Positions 34,395-43,915 of a DNA stretch of 64,000 nucleotides are shown one piece after another. Both the position numbers and the translations under genes were made by a program. Numbering within the stretch: position 1 is the stretch's first letter; every line of letters begins with the position of its first letter. The notes beneath the pieces were generated by a model, which made no database searches, was not told the DNA's origin, and saw only the letters and a program-made list of their open reading frames with translations. The DNA is from Bacteroidota bacterium (GTDB lineage Bacteria > Bacteroidota > Bacteroidia > Chitinophagales > BACL12), in the NCBI GenBank assembly GCA_016706865.1, contig JADJIS010000002.1, positions 372,001 to 436,000 of the forward strand. The letters are read 5' to 3'.

Positions 34395-35735
34395 TTACCT
34401 TGACTGAATTGAAAATTTCACCTTCTTTTTTACTAGCAATTCAAAAACAAAATACCCAATCACAACTACATATTCCAAAACAATCAAATAATAATTCTCA
34501 ATATAAGCAGGTGTGATATAGGTAATATAGGAAAGATAGATCAGAAACGACCAGATTATAGCATATCTAAAATTGGAGAAAACAGATAGAATTATCAGCG
34601 GTGAGAGATACCAGGGATGAATGGTAGTTGCAAATAAACAGTATAAAGAAAATGCCAATAACAAAGCGGTAAGAAAATATTGTTTTTTATAAAATATACT
34701 TAGTAGAGTTATCCCGATAACAGTGAATAGCGGTAATAATTTTCGCATTAATAAAAAAGTATCGTAGTTCGCATCCTTACCAATTATAAATCTGAAGAAA
34801 TAATAACTGCTCGCATTAAATTCGAATTGCTGAAAATAGAGGTTTAAACTTCCTGCTATGTTTTTATATTGCAGGAACATGGGTAGTAAAATTATTAATG
34901 CAACCACTCCGCTGATCAAACAAAATTGTAATGTTCTTTTAAATCCGATAAATTTAAAGAACAGTGGCAACAACATCACCGGCCAAAGTTTAGAACCTAT
35001 GGCGAATCCAAAGGCTATGGCTGAAAAAATATCTTTTTGTTTTACAAGATAATAAATTGATAGAACAAGAAAAAATACCATTATCGCTTCAAAATGCATG
35101 TTGCCGGTTAGCTCAAGAATTATTAATGGATTTAAGGTATAGATCAGCTGATATTTAACAGGCATTTTAAGTTGCTCCAATAATTTTGGCAACAATAAAA
35201 TGGTACCTGCTTCAAACAAAAAAATGAAAAATTTGAGAAGAACAATATTTACATAAGTATTATTAAAAGATAGAAATGCAGCGCCTGAAAAAAGGAACTG
35301 ACACACCGGAGGATAAATGGAAAAATATTGTTTTGAATTGAGCTCATTAAATAAATGTGTATCAACAACATTCGTAAGGTTTGTGTGATGTACGTTATCA
35401 AGAGCAATCTGTTCGGGAGAAAATGCGTATGGATTTATTCCATTTAATAATAATTTTCCATCCCAGATAAAGCGATAGAAATCGTTGGTGAGATTTGGTA
35501 TGCTGAATAATAAAACGAAACGAAGGAATATTCCGAGATACCTGCCTTCTTTCACAAGATCATTAGTATCTGCATATTTTAGTAAAACAAGATAAAGACC
35601 GAAGGCGGCGCTGTAGAGAACAAATAGTTGCAGGAAATCTTCACGCGAGGTAAAATACCCTATTAATACAAAAACAGCGACCATCAGCAAATACACAGCA
35701 AATCTCCAGGTGCCGGTAATTGCAGTTTTGATCAT
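34395..35735 (-). CDS. Multi-pass membrane glycosyltransferase (GT87/DUF2029-like)
   Basis: 446 residues, about ten to twelve transmembrane helices. The first periplasmic loop has NDFYRFIWDGKLLLNGINPYAFSP (~82-105), and YFSIYPPVCQ follows, both typical of polyprenyl-phosphate-dependent mannosyl- or glucosyltransferases in the GT-C superfamily. It starts at ATG 35735, two bases from the end of the GT2 gene upstream, so the two are translationally coupled. With the two GT2 genes it forms a lipid-linked sugar module. Exact sugar and acceptor unknown. Confidence 0.85.
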   Translation of the reverse strand: MIKTAITGTWRFAVYLLMVAVFVLIGYFTSREDFLQLFVLYSAAFGLYLVLLKYADTNDLVKEGRYLGIFLRFVLLFSIPNLTNDFYRFIWDGKLLLNGINPYAFSPEQIALDNVHHTNLTNVVDTHLFNELNSKQYFSIYPPVCQFLFSGAAFLSFNNTYVNIVLLKFFIFLFEAGTILLLPKLLEQLKMPVKYQLIYTLNPLIILELTGNMHFEAIMVFFLVLSIYYLVKQKDIFSAIAFGFAIGSKLWPVMLLPLFFKFIGFKRTLQFCLISGVVALIILLPMFLQYKNIAGSLNLYFQQFEFNASSYYFFRFIIGKDANYDTFLLMRKLLPLFTVIGITLLSIFYKKQYFLTALLLAFSLYCLFATTIHPWYLSPLIILSVFSNFRYAIIWSFLIYLSYITYITPAYIENYYLIVLEYVVVIGYFVFELLVKKKVKFSIQSR

Positions 35736-35737
35736 TG

Positions 35738-37215
35738 TTAAGAGTTATACCTGGAATGTTTGAGCGAAAAGTAAAAGATCAATGCGAAACCGGTAAATGC
35801 AAAAATGTGGAAAGGCAATAAACCATAATCTTCATAATAAAACGCCATGATAATGCCCATTAAAAAATACATGCTGAATAATCCTTCCAGATAAGTAATA
35901 GGACTTATTTTAGTAGCAGCGTATTTCTTGTTTTTCCATAAATCTTTCCCGTTGATAATATTAAACTTAGGAGTGCGTACAAAGTCTGTTTTCTGCCCTA
36001 TCCAGCCTCTGAATACCGCCCAGGCATTATGGAGGCTCATACCCATTGTAATGGCAAGGAAGATAGGAAAACGCGTGATATAGATATGTAATGTTTTACG
36101 CACTGTTTTTTCGCGTTGCATGGTGGAAATATAATAGGCATATGCAATGGCCAACGATCCTAACAAGAAAATACTCGCGTATTTAAAATAGTTGAAATCG
36201 ATATAATGGTTTTTGATGAACAACAGCGGAACACTTAAAATTGCTGTTATCAGAATAAAAATATAATTCGTGGTATTAAATAAATGCGCAATTGCGTGTA
36301 ATTTAATTCGCAACGGAAGTTCAGAATTCATCACACTTCTGCCTATCTTTTTCGCGGTTTCAGCGCCACCTTTGTTCCAACGGAATTGTTGCGATTTTAA
36401 TGCATTCATGTCGGTAGGTAATTCAGCTGGAGCAGTAACATTTTCCACGTACTTGAATTTCCAACCTTTTAATTGAGCGCGGTAGCTTAGATCAAGATCT
36501 TCGGTAAGTGTATCGGCTTTCCATCCACCGGCATCTTCAATACATTGTTTACGCCAAACACCGGCAGTTCCATTAAAATTAATAAAATACCCTGCTGCAT
36601 TTCTACCTTGTTGTTCAATGGTAAAATGCATATCCAATGCAAAAGCCTGCATTTTGGTAAGAATGGAATAATCTTTATTTAAATGTTCCCACTTAGCCTG
36701 AACCACACCAATTTTGTTATCCTCTAAAAAATAAGGAATTGTTTTTTTAAGAAAATCGGGATAAGGAGTAAAGTCGGCATCAAATATTGCGATGTATTCG
36801 CCTTTTGCAATTTTTAATCCATATTCCAAAGCTCCGGCTTTAAATCCTTTGCGTTCGGGGCGTTTTATTTGAACGATATCAATTCCAAGATTTTGGTAGT
36901 ATTCTACTTTTCGAAGTGCTATTTCAAAACTTTCGTCGGTGGAGTCGTCGAGCAGTTGTATCTCTAACTTATTTTTAGGGTAATCGAAGGCTGCAATGGC
37001 ATCAATCAGACGTTCAACAACGTAGAGTTCATTATAAACCGGAAGTTGAACAGTTACAAGCGGATATTCCTCTTCAGGAATTTCAAACTTTGCATCTTCT
37101 TTTGCAAGGTGCGCTTGAATTTTATGTAATGGATGGCCAAACTCAATTGCATTATGCAATAAAAGAAAAGCAGGGTAATCGCGATGGTATATATTACTAT
37201 TATAGAGATTGACAT
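35738..37215 (-). CDS. GT2 processive-type glycosyltransferase, N-terminus frameshifted
   Basis: The main frame (35738-37159) lacks a proper start. Another frame from ATG 37215 encodes the missing membrane helix MSISIIVIYTIAITLLFFYC and QLSLAIHYIKFKRTLQ. Adding one base to the T4 run at 37100-37103 (plus strand) joins the two at KEDAKFEIPEEEYP, giving 492 residues. The catalytic domain has VQLPVYNE, LLDDSTD, FDADF (DxD), TEDLDL and QQFRWNKG (QxxRW), as in cellulose-synthase-like GT2 enzymes, followed by three or four C-terminal helices. It probably polymerises or transfers sugar at the inner membrane, together with the adjacent GT genes. Confidence 0.9.
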
Positions 37216-37229
37216 GTCAATCGTTTGGT

Positions 37230-37922
37230 TCAAAAATATTTAAAAATGGTAGTGATGATTTTATATCCTGCCATTACTGTTCCTTTAAGGGTTCCTGTTA
37301 TCTTCGATTTTCCGATGCGCGGCCTGTAATCCACTGGCACTTCTACAAAGGTCAGCTTTTTTTTGGCAGCCTTTATTTGCATTTCCACAGTCCATCCGTA
37401 ATTAGTGTCCACCATTTGCAATTCCAGCAATCGCTGCCATTTTATTGCCCTGAATGGACCCAGATCACTGAATTTAGCTCCGAAAAACATTTTAATGAGA
37501 GAAGTTGCCAACCAGTTCCCAAAAATTTGTTGCGGTGCCATGGACCCTTTTATCCTTTTCCCTTTAGCTCTGCTGCCAATTACCATGTCGATATTTTGAT
37601 CGATAATAGGTTGAACAAGCATTTGCATTTGTTCGGGATAATCGGAATAATCTCCGTCAATGAACACAATAATATCGGGTTGCTCTTCTTTTGGCTTGTT
37701 TTTGATATAGTTAATACCCTTTAAACAAGCCGACCCGTAACCCTTTCTTTCTTCTAATAGAACAGTAGCGCCCTTTTGGTGTGCAATTTCAGCGGTGTTA
37801 TCGGTTGACCCGTTATTCACTACTATTACTTCTTTCACCAGATTTGCAGGAATATCCTGTAAAACATGACCAATAGAACCACTTTCATTAAAAACCGGAA
37901 TGATGACATTGATTTTTTGCAT
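37230..37922 (-). CDS. GT2 glycosyltransferase, dolichol-phosphate-mannose-synthase-like
   Basis: 230 residues. N-terminal IPVFNESGSIGHVLQDIP, VVNNGSTDNT and FIDGDYSDYPEQM (DxD-type site) mark a DPM1/Ppm1-like GT2 that loads a sugar from a nucleotide donor onto polyprenyl phosphate. The central GSRAKGKRIKGSMAPQQIFGNWLAT segment fits this group; a weak C-terminal hydrophobic segment may give membrane contact. It is the first gene of the three-GT group and would supply lipid-linked sugar to the GT-C enzyme. A -7-like TAACTTTG lies 34 bases upstream. Confidence 0.9.
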   Translation of the reverse strand: MQKINVIIPVFNESGSIGHVLQDIPANLVKEVIVVNNGSTDNTAEIAHQKGATVLLEERKGYGSACLKGINYIKNKPKEEQPDIIVFIDGDYSDYPEQMQMLVQPIIDQNIDMVIGSRAKGKRIKGSMAPQQIFGNWLATSLIKMFFGAKFSDLGPFRAIKWQRLLELQMVDTNYGWTVEMQIKAAKKKLTFVEVPVDYRPRIGKSKITGTLKGTVMAGYKIITTIFKYF

Positions 37923-37955
37923 GGTTTTGGCCTGTCCCCTTCCTCAAAAAGTGCA

Positions 37956-37963
37956 CAAAGTTA
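37956..37963 (-). promoter_or_regulatory. -7 promoter box TAACTTTG for the glycosyltransferase group
   Basis: Minus strand TAnnTTTG match 34 bases before the ATG at 37922. The element 20 bases upstream reads TTTA instead of TTTG, a near match. Confidence 0.45.
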
Positions 37964-37992
37964 CGTGAAATGTAAAAGATATTTAAATAATG

Positions 37993-39366
37993 TTAAGAAA
38001 GAATTTTCAAATCGTCGCTACTGAATAATATTTGGGTGCGATTGGCGTTATCCGGACCATTTTCCAGCTTTAAAACTCCTCTCGGACAAACGGCAGCGCA
38101 TACGCCACAACCAACACAACTTGCGCGCACAATGTTTTGTCCGCGCTGGGCGTAGGCACGAACATCAATCCCCATTTCGCAATAGGTGCTACAATTTCCG
38201 CAGGATATACACTGGGCGCCGTTTGTAGTGATTCTGAATCTCGATTTAAATCGTTGGATCAGTCCCATATATGCAGCCATGGGGCATCCGAACCGGCACC
38301 AGACCCTGCTTCCCATAATGGGATAAAATCCAACCCCAACAACACCGCTGAATACCATTCCGATAACAAAACTGTAGCCTTTTGCAATATCTTTTGCTGA
38401 TGAACCCAATAATTGATTTTTAAAACTATTATCTGCCAATAAAAGCACTGTTATGATAATAATTGCTGCTAAAACGGAGTGTATCATCCATCTTTCAATT
38501 TTCCAGGCCTTTAAACTTTTGTCGGAAAGATGGCGAAAAGGGTCGCCTGCAGTTTCTGCCAATCCTCCACATCCGCAAACCCAACTGCAGTACCATCGTT
38601 TGCCAAAAAAATAGGTGAGAATTGGTGTTACAACAAAAGACAGTACTAATCCCCAAAAAATAAAAAAAGTACCAAAAGCGCCTTGCGTTTGAAAATAACT
38701 GAGTGTGGAAGGAAATATCGCGTCGTAATCCAAAGGCCAGAAATAGGTGAGGTATGGTTCGTAGTTGTAAAGTGATTTCATTACTGCCGGTAACAACCAT
38801 GCTAACCCAAGTTGAAAGAACATTACCGAAATTGTTCTTATGATCTGATAATTATTGTGGCGATATTTATAGATGAATTTAAATCCCATTACCAAAACAG
38901 CGATGGTATAAAAGGAGCCATACACGAACCATTGGTCAGAAGGAGAATTTCGTATCGCTTCACTCAAAGGATTGAACATATTTATCAATCCACCCAAAAG
39001 ATCAACCCCGAAAACTTTTTGCCAATAATCTTTCCAATAAAGGCAAACATAGAAACCGGTAATAATTATTCCCGACATCCATGCCAAGGCTCCACGCGAC
39101 GACATGGAAGTGAACATGGTGCGATTATTTTTTATTCCTGCAGGAAGATTTCCATAAGATCCCAAAGTATAAATAATTGTCCCCGCAAATACACAAACGA
39201 TGGTAACCAATAAAAAAATAAGCGGTTGCTCATTTCCAACGCCTGCCCAGGCCAGAAATATTGCGAGTACTCCCAAGGCAGTAACAGATAACCCCACTTT
39301 TTGCGTTCCATTAAAGTTTGCAGGATGGGGGTTGGAAATCGACATTGATATATTAGAATCAGCCAT
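37993..39366 (-). CDS. NapH/CcoG-like membrane polyferredoxin
   Basis: 457 residues with about seven or eight transmembrane helices. Two membrane-proximal Cys motifs, RWYCSWVCGCGG (~237) and SRVWCRFGCPMAAY (~345), resemble NapH/RdxA. Two classical 4Fe-4S motifs follow near the C-terminus: CISCGNCSTYCEMGID and CVGCGVCAAVCPRGV. It likely moves electrons between the membrane quinone pool and a soluble or periplasmic partner. A flavin oxidoreductase gene lies 242 bases upstream on the same strand, suggesting one electron-transfer unit. The physiological acceptor is not evident. Confidence 0.9.
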   Translation of the reverse strand: MADSNISMSISNPHPANFNGTQKVGLSVTALGVLAIFLAWAGVGNEQPLIFLLVTIVCVFAGTIIYTLGSYGNLPAGIKNNRTMFTSMSSRGALAWMSGIIITGFYVCLYWKDYWQKVFGVDLLGGLINMFNPLSEAIRNSPSDQWFVYGSFYTIAVLVMGFKFIYKYRHNNYQIIRTISVMFFQLGLAWLLPAVMKSLYNYEPYLTYFWPLDYDAIFPSTLSYFQTQGAFGTFFIFWGLVLSFVVTPILTYFFGKRWYCSWVCGCGGLAETAGDPFRHLSDKSLKAWKIERWMIHSVLAAIIIITVLLLADNSFKNQLLGSSAKDIAKGYSFVIGMVFSGVVGVGFYPIMGSRVWCRFGCPMAAYMGLIQRFKSRFRITTNGAQCISCGNCSTYCEMGIDVRAYAQRGQNIVRASCVGCGVCAAVCPRGVLKLENGPDNANRTQILFSSDDLKILS

Positions 39367-39402
39367 TGATTTGATTTGTTAATTTGTTAGTTTGATAATT
39401 TG

Positions 39403-39416
39403 TCCGCCGCGGCGGA
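39403..39416. repeat. 14-bp palindrome TCCGCC-GC-GGCGGA
   Basis: Perfect palindrome upstream of the polyferredoxin gene. It shares its TCCGCC/GGCGGA stem with the nested 20-base element at 19469, but with a two-base loop. GC-rich against AT-rich flanks, so possibly another copy of that element family. Confidence 0.5.
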
Positions 39417-39573
39417 TTGATTGTCCGCATTATACTTTGATCTTCGCATTTAACTTTTCTTATCTTCCATTTTTTTAATTTTTAGATTATTTCTTTTAAG
39501 CTTCAGCTCAAAAGGAAATTATCTTTTCATTTATTGAAAGTTCCACCCGAAGCTAAATCTTCCAATGTTACAA

Positions 39574-39611
39574 ACTGCCCACTGCCCACTGCCCACTGCC
39601 ACTGCCCACTA
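39574..39611. repeat. Short tandem repeat of ACTGCCC
   Basis: Five or so imperfect copies of the seven-base unit ACTGCCC end at the 3' end of the FAD oxidoreductase gene. It could form by slippage; no function suggested. Confidence 0.75.
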
Positions 39612-40943
39612 TTTAAATATCATTCGCATCAAATTCTTTTTTTCTTTTAAAATTATTTTTTTTCTCGGATGAAGTTTATTCCAGGAATCAATAATTTCCT
39701 CTTCAAATTGCGCATAAAATTCGGGATCAAAATTTGCGGCTTTCAGATGAGTGAGAACGTATTCTACCGTTCTTTTTTCTTTAAGCCAGGTATTAAATAA
39801 TTCGTGACGTAATCTGATTCCGAAATTATTGATTCCTATAAATAGATGATCTTCTTTTTTGAAAACTAGATGTATACATTTTTTTGCATCTGCGTGTTCC
39901 CAATAAAATTCTTCTTCTCCTTCGCGCAATTTATTTAAAACAGTTCCATAGGTTTGATATTCGATATCTAAAAATTTTGCGGAATTAAACCAATGTCCGG
40001 GATTGTAATTTGTTTCTACACCTATCATGTTTAATGCTGCACATTCGCCCTGAATTTTGCCGGTGTACCAAACTTGTTCCACTGTTTTTCTATCGGGAAG
40101 GGCTTCCTGAAACTGAGCACAGTCGCCGGCTGCGTAGACATCTTCCAGATTGGTCTGCATATTTTTATCGATAATTACTCCGCGATCACATTTAATTTTT
40201 GTATCTTTTAACCAGCTTATATTTGGTGATACACCGGCGGTTAATCCCACCACTTCACATTTAATTTCTTCGTCCTTATCCGTAATTATACTTTTTACTC
40301 TGCCCTTGCTGTCGCCAATAATTTCTTTCATCGACGTATTTAACCGCAGATCAAAACCATATTCGCGAATATGTTTGGAGATCATATTGGATTCCTGTTC
40401 AGGTAAAACATTATTCCAATAGTTACTTTCACGAACTAATATGGTAACAGGATAATTTCGCGAGTGCAACATTTCTGCTATTTCAATTCCAATTAATCCT
40501 CCACCTACAATTACTGCGCGTGAAATTCCATTTTTTGTATTTTCTTCCAGTGCCAGAAGATCCTGATAAGAATACATTCCCTGTACACCTTTAAGGTCTT
40601 GTCCGGGCCAGCCAAATTTATTGGATTTTGCACCCGTTGCAATTAATAATTTATCGTAAGCAAGTGGTTTTCCTTTTTCAAACTCCACATTCTTATTTTC
40701 GACATCAATATTTTTTACCCAAGCTTTTTTGAGTTTAATTCTATTCTTTTCCCAAAACCAATTTTCGTAAGGTTGCGTATGTTCAAATTTCATGTGCCCC
40801 ATATACACATACATGAGTGCCGTTCTGCTAAAAAAATAATCCGTCTCCCCCGAAACCACAGTAATATTATGATCAGAATTTTTCCTGATCGTTCTTGCAG
40901 CAGTAATGCCCGTGATGCCGTTTCCTATGATTACGATATGCAT
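39609..40943 (-). CDS. NAD(P)/FAD-dependent oxidoreductase (pyridine nucleotide-disulphide class)
   Basis: 444 residues from ATG 40943 (the open frame continues 49 codons further, but MHIVIIGNGITGITAA is the natural Rossmann start). FAD-binding GNGITG (~7), second Rossmann VIVGGGLIGIEIAEML (~145) for NAD(P)H, and the FAD-contact motif VYAAGDCAQFQ (~270). The C-terminal ~110 residues are not the usual dimerisation domain and end basic (KKIILKEKKNLMRMIF). With the adjacent polyferredoxin it probably forms an electron-transfer pair oxidising NAD(P)H or reducing NAD(P)+. No redox-active CxxC disulphide is seen. Confidence 0.9.
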   Translation of the reverse strand: MHIVIIGNGITGITAARTIRKNSDHNITVVSGETDYFFSRTALMYVYMGHMKFEHTQPYENWFWEKNRIKLKKAWVKNIDVENKNVEFEKGKPLAYDKLLIATGAKSNKFGWPGQDLKGVQGMYSYQDLLALEENTKNGISRAVIVGGGLIGIEIAEMLHSRNYPVTILVRESNYWNNVLPEQESNMISKHIREYGFDLRLNTSMKEIIGDSKGRVKSIITDKDEEIKCEVVGLTAGVSPNISWLKDTKIKCDRGVIIDKNMQTNLEDVYAAGDCAQFQEALPDRKTVEQVWYTGKIQGECAALNMIGVETNYNPGHWFNSAKFLDIEYQTYGTVLNKLREGEEEFYWEHADAKKCIHLVFKKEDHLFIGINNFGIRLRHELFNTWLKEKRTVEYVLTHLKAANFDPEFYAQFEEEIIDSWNKLHPRKKIILKEKKNLMRMIFK

Positions 40944-41156
40944 GCCTAAAAGTAATTTGAATAAAGGTATTGTGAAAATAAGAAGATTATGGGAAAAGTT
41001 CAGGGGATTTGTGAAAGTTTGGTAAATGAGGGGATTGTTGTTTTGAATTTCAATTTGGAGATCAATTCGTCCAACCTTGTTGAGTTTCAATAATATTTTG
41101 TATTTTTAGTAATGGTTTCTGTTTTGGAACCTTTAATTGGACAAAGACCCCAAAAG

Positions 41157-42191
41157 ATGAAAAAAGTTATTTTCTTTTCATTCCTATTAACTCTGGCACT
41201 ATACTCTTGTCAAAAGCAATCTCTGGAGCCAGTTGGGAATACACTTCCATTTGAAAACGGTGATATCAGGTTAGAACTTGCTGCTTCTTCAGTTCCGTCC
41301 TTTATTCGCGATATTCATTTTTTTAACGAATCAGAGGGAATAGCTATAACTAATGATGGAAAAATATACAGGACATCAGACAAGGGAGTTACCTGGGAAT
41401 TAAAATTTATTGATCCTCATCCCGATCAGATTTATTTTCAAATTCTGTTTTTAGATGAAAATATTGGATATGTTGTTGGAGGAAATACAGGTTGTGGAGG
41501 AAACGATTGTATACCAGCCGGTGGAACAATTTTAAAAACTACAGATGGTGGTGAAACCTGGTCAAATATTTACCTTTTAAACGGAGTGACATTTGAATCA
41601 ATTGCTTCTAATGAATTAGGGGAAATATTTACTATCTCAAACGGAAAATTATCACGAATTTCGAAAAGTAGTGATGCAGGAATGAGCTGGATAATAATTG
41701 ATAGTTTTGATTTCGATTTACATAAAATAACTTTTAATAATGGATTTGGTTTCTGCACAGGCATGGATGGAAACGTTATTAAAAGTAGTGATGAGGGTAA
41801 TTCATGGATTCTCGCAACTACCCTTGATGCATTATATGCAACTGATATAAAATTTAATCAGGACAACGGATATTGTATCGCAAATAATAATGCAATTTAC
41901 AAAACCACGAACGATGGAGTTTCCTGGGCTGAAAATTATACTTCCAATTATATTTCTTATGCTTTGAATCCTTTGTCAGAAAATAGTTGTTTAATTTTTG
42001 GATCCGGCGAATACACCGGAGGATGTTTCGGGAGTTATTATGGTGGAATAATTCAAACCACAGACTCCGGAAACAGCTGGACAGAAACACAAATTACTGA
42101 TATTACTTCAATTCGTTGCACAAGTTTTTATTCAGAGACTGAGGGATATGCTGTATCGGGGTTTAAATTAATTAAAGTGATAGTTAAGTAA
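41157..42191 (+). CDS. YCF48/BNR-like propeller lipoprotein
   Basis: 344 residues from ATG 41157, which gives a lipoprotein signal MKKVIFFSFLLTLALYSC; an upstream ATG at 41112 would put residues before the signal. Six BNR/Asp-box-like repeats, each with a GxxW turn (DKGVTWELK, DGGETWSN, DAGMSWII, DEGNSWIL, NDGVSWAEN, DSGNSWTET), fit a photosynthesis-assembly-factor-YCF48-like beta-propeller. Expected to be anchored to a membrane, facing outside the cytoplasm. Ligand unknown. The cysteine-rich loop near residue 110 (TGCGGNDC) could hold a disulphide. Confidence 0.85.
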   Translation: MKKVIFFSFLLTLALYSCQKQSLEPVGNTLPFENGDIRLELAASSVPSFIRDIHFFNESEGIAITNDGKIYRTSDKGVTWELKFIDPHPDQIYFQILFLDENIGYVVGGNTGCGGNDCIPAGGTILKTTDGGETWSNIYLLNGVTFESIASNELGEIFTISNGKLSRISKSSDAGMSWIIIDSFDFDLHKITFNNGFGFCTGMDGNVIKSSDEGNSWILATTLDALYATDIKFNQDNGYCIANNNAIYKTTNDGVSWAENYTSNYISYALNPLSENSCLIFGSGEYTGGCFGSYYGGIIQTTDSGNSWTETQITDITSIRCTSFYSETEGYAVSGFKLIKVIVK

Positions 42192-42310
42192 TTATTTTGG
42201 AAAACTAGTTCTGATTTATAAAGCTATTCGCTTGCCTTTTTGGCTGTCGTAGATCTACTAAAGGTTATGCGAAAACTCCTAAAAAATTTTATCATCAGCA
42301 AAAAAATTTA

Positions 42311-42318
42311 TAAATTTG
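42311..42318 (+). promoter_or_regulatory. -7 promoter box TAAATTTG for the cupin gene
   Basis: TAnnTTTG match 22 bases before the ATG at 42340. TTTT at 42287-42290, 20 bases upstream, is one base off the -33 element. Confidence 0.5.
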
Positions 42319-42339
42319 ATAAGCTAAAATCAAATTCAA

Positions 42340-42888
42340 ATGGCAAAGCAAGGTGACAAAATCATAAACGCACGGACAGGACAAAGAATGATTTTTCTTC
42401 AAACAGGAAAAGAAACAAATGGGCAACTCCTGGAAATTGAATCCTTCAATCCCAAATCGGACATGAGAGAGCCAGTTCATATTCATCCTAAACAAGAAAG
42501 TTCTGCAAAGGTTATTTCAGGCAAACTTCATTTTTTAGTTAATGGCAAGGAACAAATTATAGGGCCAGATGAAAAAATTACCATTCCCGCTGGTGCTCCA
42601 CATTGTTTTTGGAATGAGGATGAAATAGAAGCTCATTCTATTCAACAATTTTCCCCCGCGCTTCATATTGATGAGTTCTTCGAATCCTTTTTTGCACTCG
42701 CAAATGACGGTAAACTTAGTGATAAGGGAATGCCTCCTTTTTTGCAGTTACCATTGATGGGTCTAAAACATAAGGACGAAATCCGTGTGACAAATCCACC
42801 ATGGTCAATCCAACTTTTGACCTATTATATACTCGCACCTTTAAGTATTTTAATGGGATACAGCGCGAAATATGAATCAAAAAAATGA
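42340..42888 (+). CDS. Cupin-domain protein with a C-terminal membrane segment
   Basis: 182 residues. A single cupin fold (~20-110): metal-binding HIHPKQES near residue 47, VISGKLHFLVNGKEQIIGP and IPAGAPHCFWN. The C-terminal ~60 residues end with a hydrophobic stretch (SIQLLTYYILAPLSILMGY) that probably anchors it. Substrate and metal not predictable. First gene of the plus-strand accessory stretch, with a putative promoter upstream. Confidence 0.85.
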   Translation: MAKQGDKIINARTGQRMIFLQTGKETNGQLLEIESFNPKSDMREPVHIHPKQESSAKVISGKLHFLVNGKEQIIGPDEKITIPAGAPHCFWNEDEIEAHSIQQFSPALHIDEFFESFFALANDGKLSDKGMPPFLQLPLMGLKHKDEIRVTNPPWSIQLLTYYILAPLSILMGYSAKYESKK

Positions 42889-43115
42889 AAGACATCAAAG
42901 CAGCAATAAACAATGCCTAGCTGCAATGTAGGAGGGATGATTTATTTATAAAATCGAAAACAATATTTTAGAAATAGGAATATCGACTTTCTAAGAAATA
43001 GTGGAATTTGATTTGTGCCCTCCAACCTATACACTTTTCTCAATATCACAAAAATCGCAAAACACTTTTCATTTTAACCATTCTGCCCTAATTTTATATT
43101 TCAAAAATTTACATT

Positions 43116-43574
43116 ATGAAAAAGTTAAATTTAGAAATTAAGATAAACGCCTCTCAAGAAAAAGTTTGGGATGCGATAGTAAATGTCTCAAAGTACCGTA
43201 TATGGACCGCTGCTTTCAATGAGGGATCGTTTTTTGAAGGAGGATGGAATAAAGGAGATACGATAAGATTTATTGGCCTTAATGAGGCAGGGGAAAAAGA
43301 AGGAATGATCTCCGAAATTGCGGAAAGTATTTACCCCGAATTTATTTCCATTCGTCACCTGGGTTATATTATTATGGGTGTGGAAGATACAACGAGTGAT
43401 GCGGTTAAAAAATGGGCTCCATCATATGAAAATTACACCTTAAGCAAAATCGGGGATGATCTCACTGAGTTTAAACTAAGTATGGACGTTGTGGACGAAT
43501 GGTATGATATGTTTCTCGAAATGTGGCCAAAAGCGATGGCTAAATTGAAGGAAGTGGCGGAATCAAATAACTGA
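43116..43574 (+). CDS. SRPBCC/START-like domain protein
   Basis: 152 residues. The N-terminal KINASQEKVWDAIVNVSKYRIWTAAF and the C-terminal FLEMWPKAMAKLKEVAES are the typical strand-helix opening and long closing helix of the SRPBCC (AHSA1/polyketide-cyclase) fold, which forms a cavity for small hydrophobic ligands. No signal peptide. Separated by 227 bases from the cupin gene, with no recognisable promoter box. Function unknown. Confidence 0.85.
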   Translation: MKKLNLEIKINASQEKVWDAIVNVSKYRIWTAAFNEGSFFEGGWNKGDTIRFIGLNEAGEKEGMISEIAESIYPEFISIRHLGYIIMGVEDTTSDAVKKWAPSYENYTLSKIGDDLTEFKLSMDVVDEWYDMFLEMWPKAMAKLKEVAESNN

Positions 43575-43621
43575 CAATTACAGTTACCGAATTTAATGTA
43601 TCAAGCGAAAAATATAGCCCT

Positions 43622-43915
43622 ATGAATGAAAAAAGTATGCCTGAATTTTCAGACCAAGAATCGATTGAACAAAAGAAACGAATCAAACAATCATCCCTAC
43701 TGGATGCATTTTTTATTGGATTTTTGGTGGGGATAATAATTTTTAGTGTTATAGCGAGTACTTCGGGTTTACTTACGTTAATTCCGTTGTATTTAGTTTA
43801 TAGATTATTGAAAAATCGAAAAAGGACTGATCTGAAATTTTGTATTTTTATAGGGTTTTTAGTTGACCTCAAGATATTCGCAAATCTGCCAAAAATTACA
43901 GGCATGCTAATGTGA
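43622..43915 (+). CDS. Small membrane protein
   Basis: 97 residues. A charged N-terminus (DQESIEQKKRIKQSS) leads to one hydrophobic segment FFIGFLVGIIIFSVIA and a second (LLTLIPLYLVYRLL), then a basic linker and a less conserved tail. The SSLLDAFFIGFLVGI...LTLIPLYLVY pattern resembles small uncharacterised Bacteroidota membrane proteins. The last three codons overlap the next gene. The ~30-residue tail after NRKRT could be divergent or come from an undetected frameshift. Function unknown. Confidence 0.65.
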   Translation: MNEKSMPEFSDQESIEQKKRIKQSSLLDAFFIGFLVGIIIFSVIASTSGLLTLIPLYLVYRLLKNRKRTDLKFCIFIGFLVDLKIFANLPKITGMLM

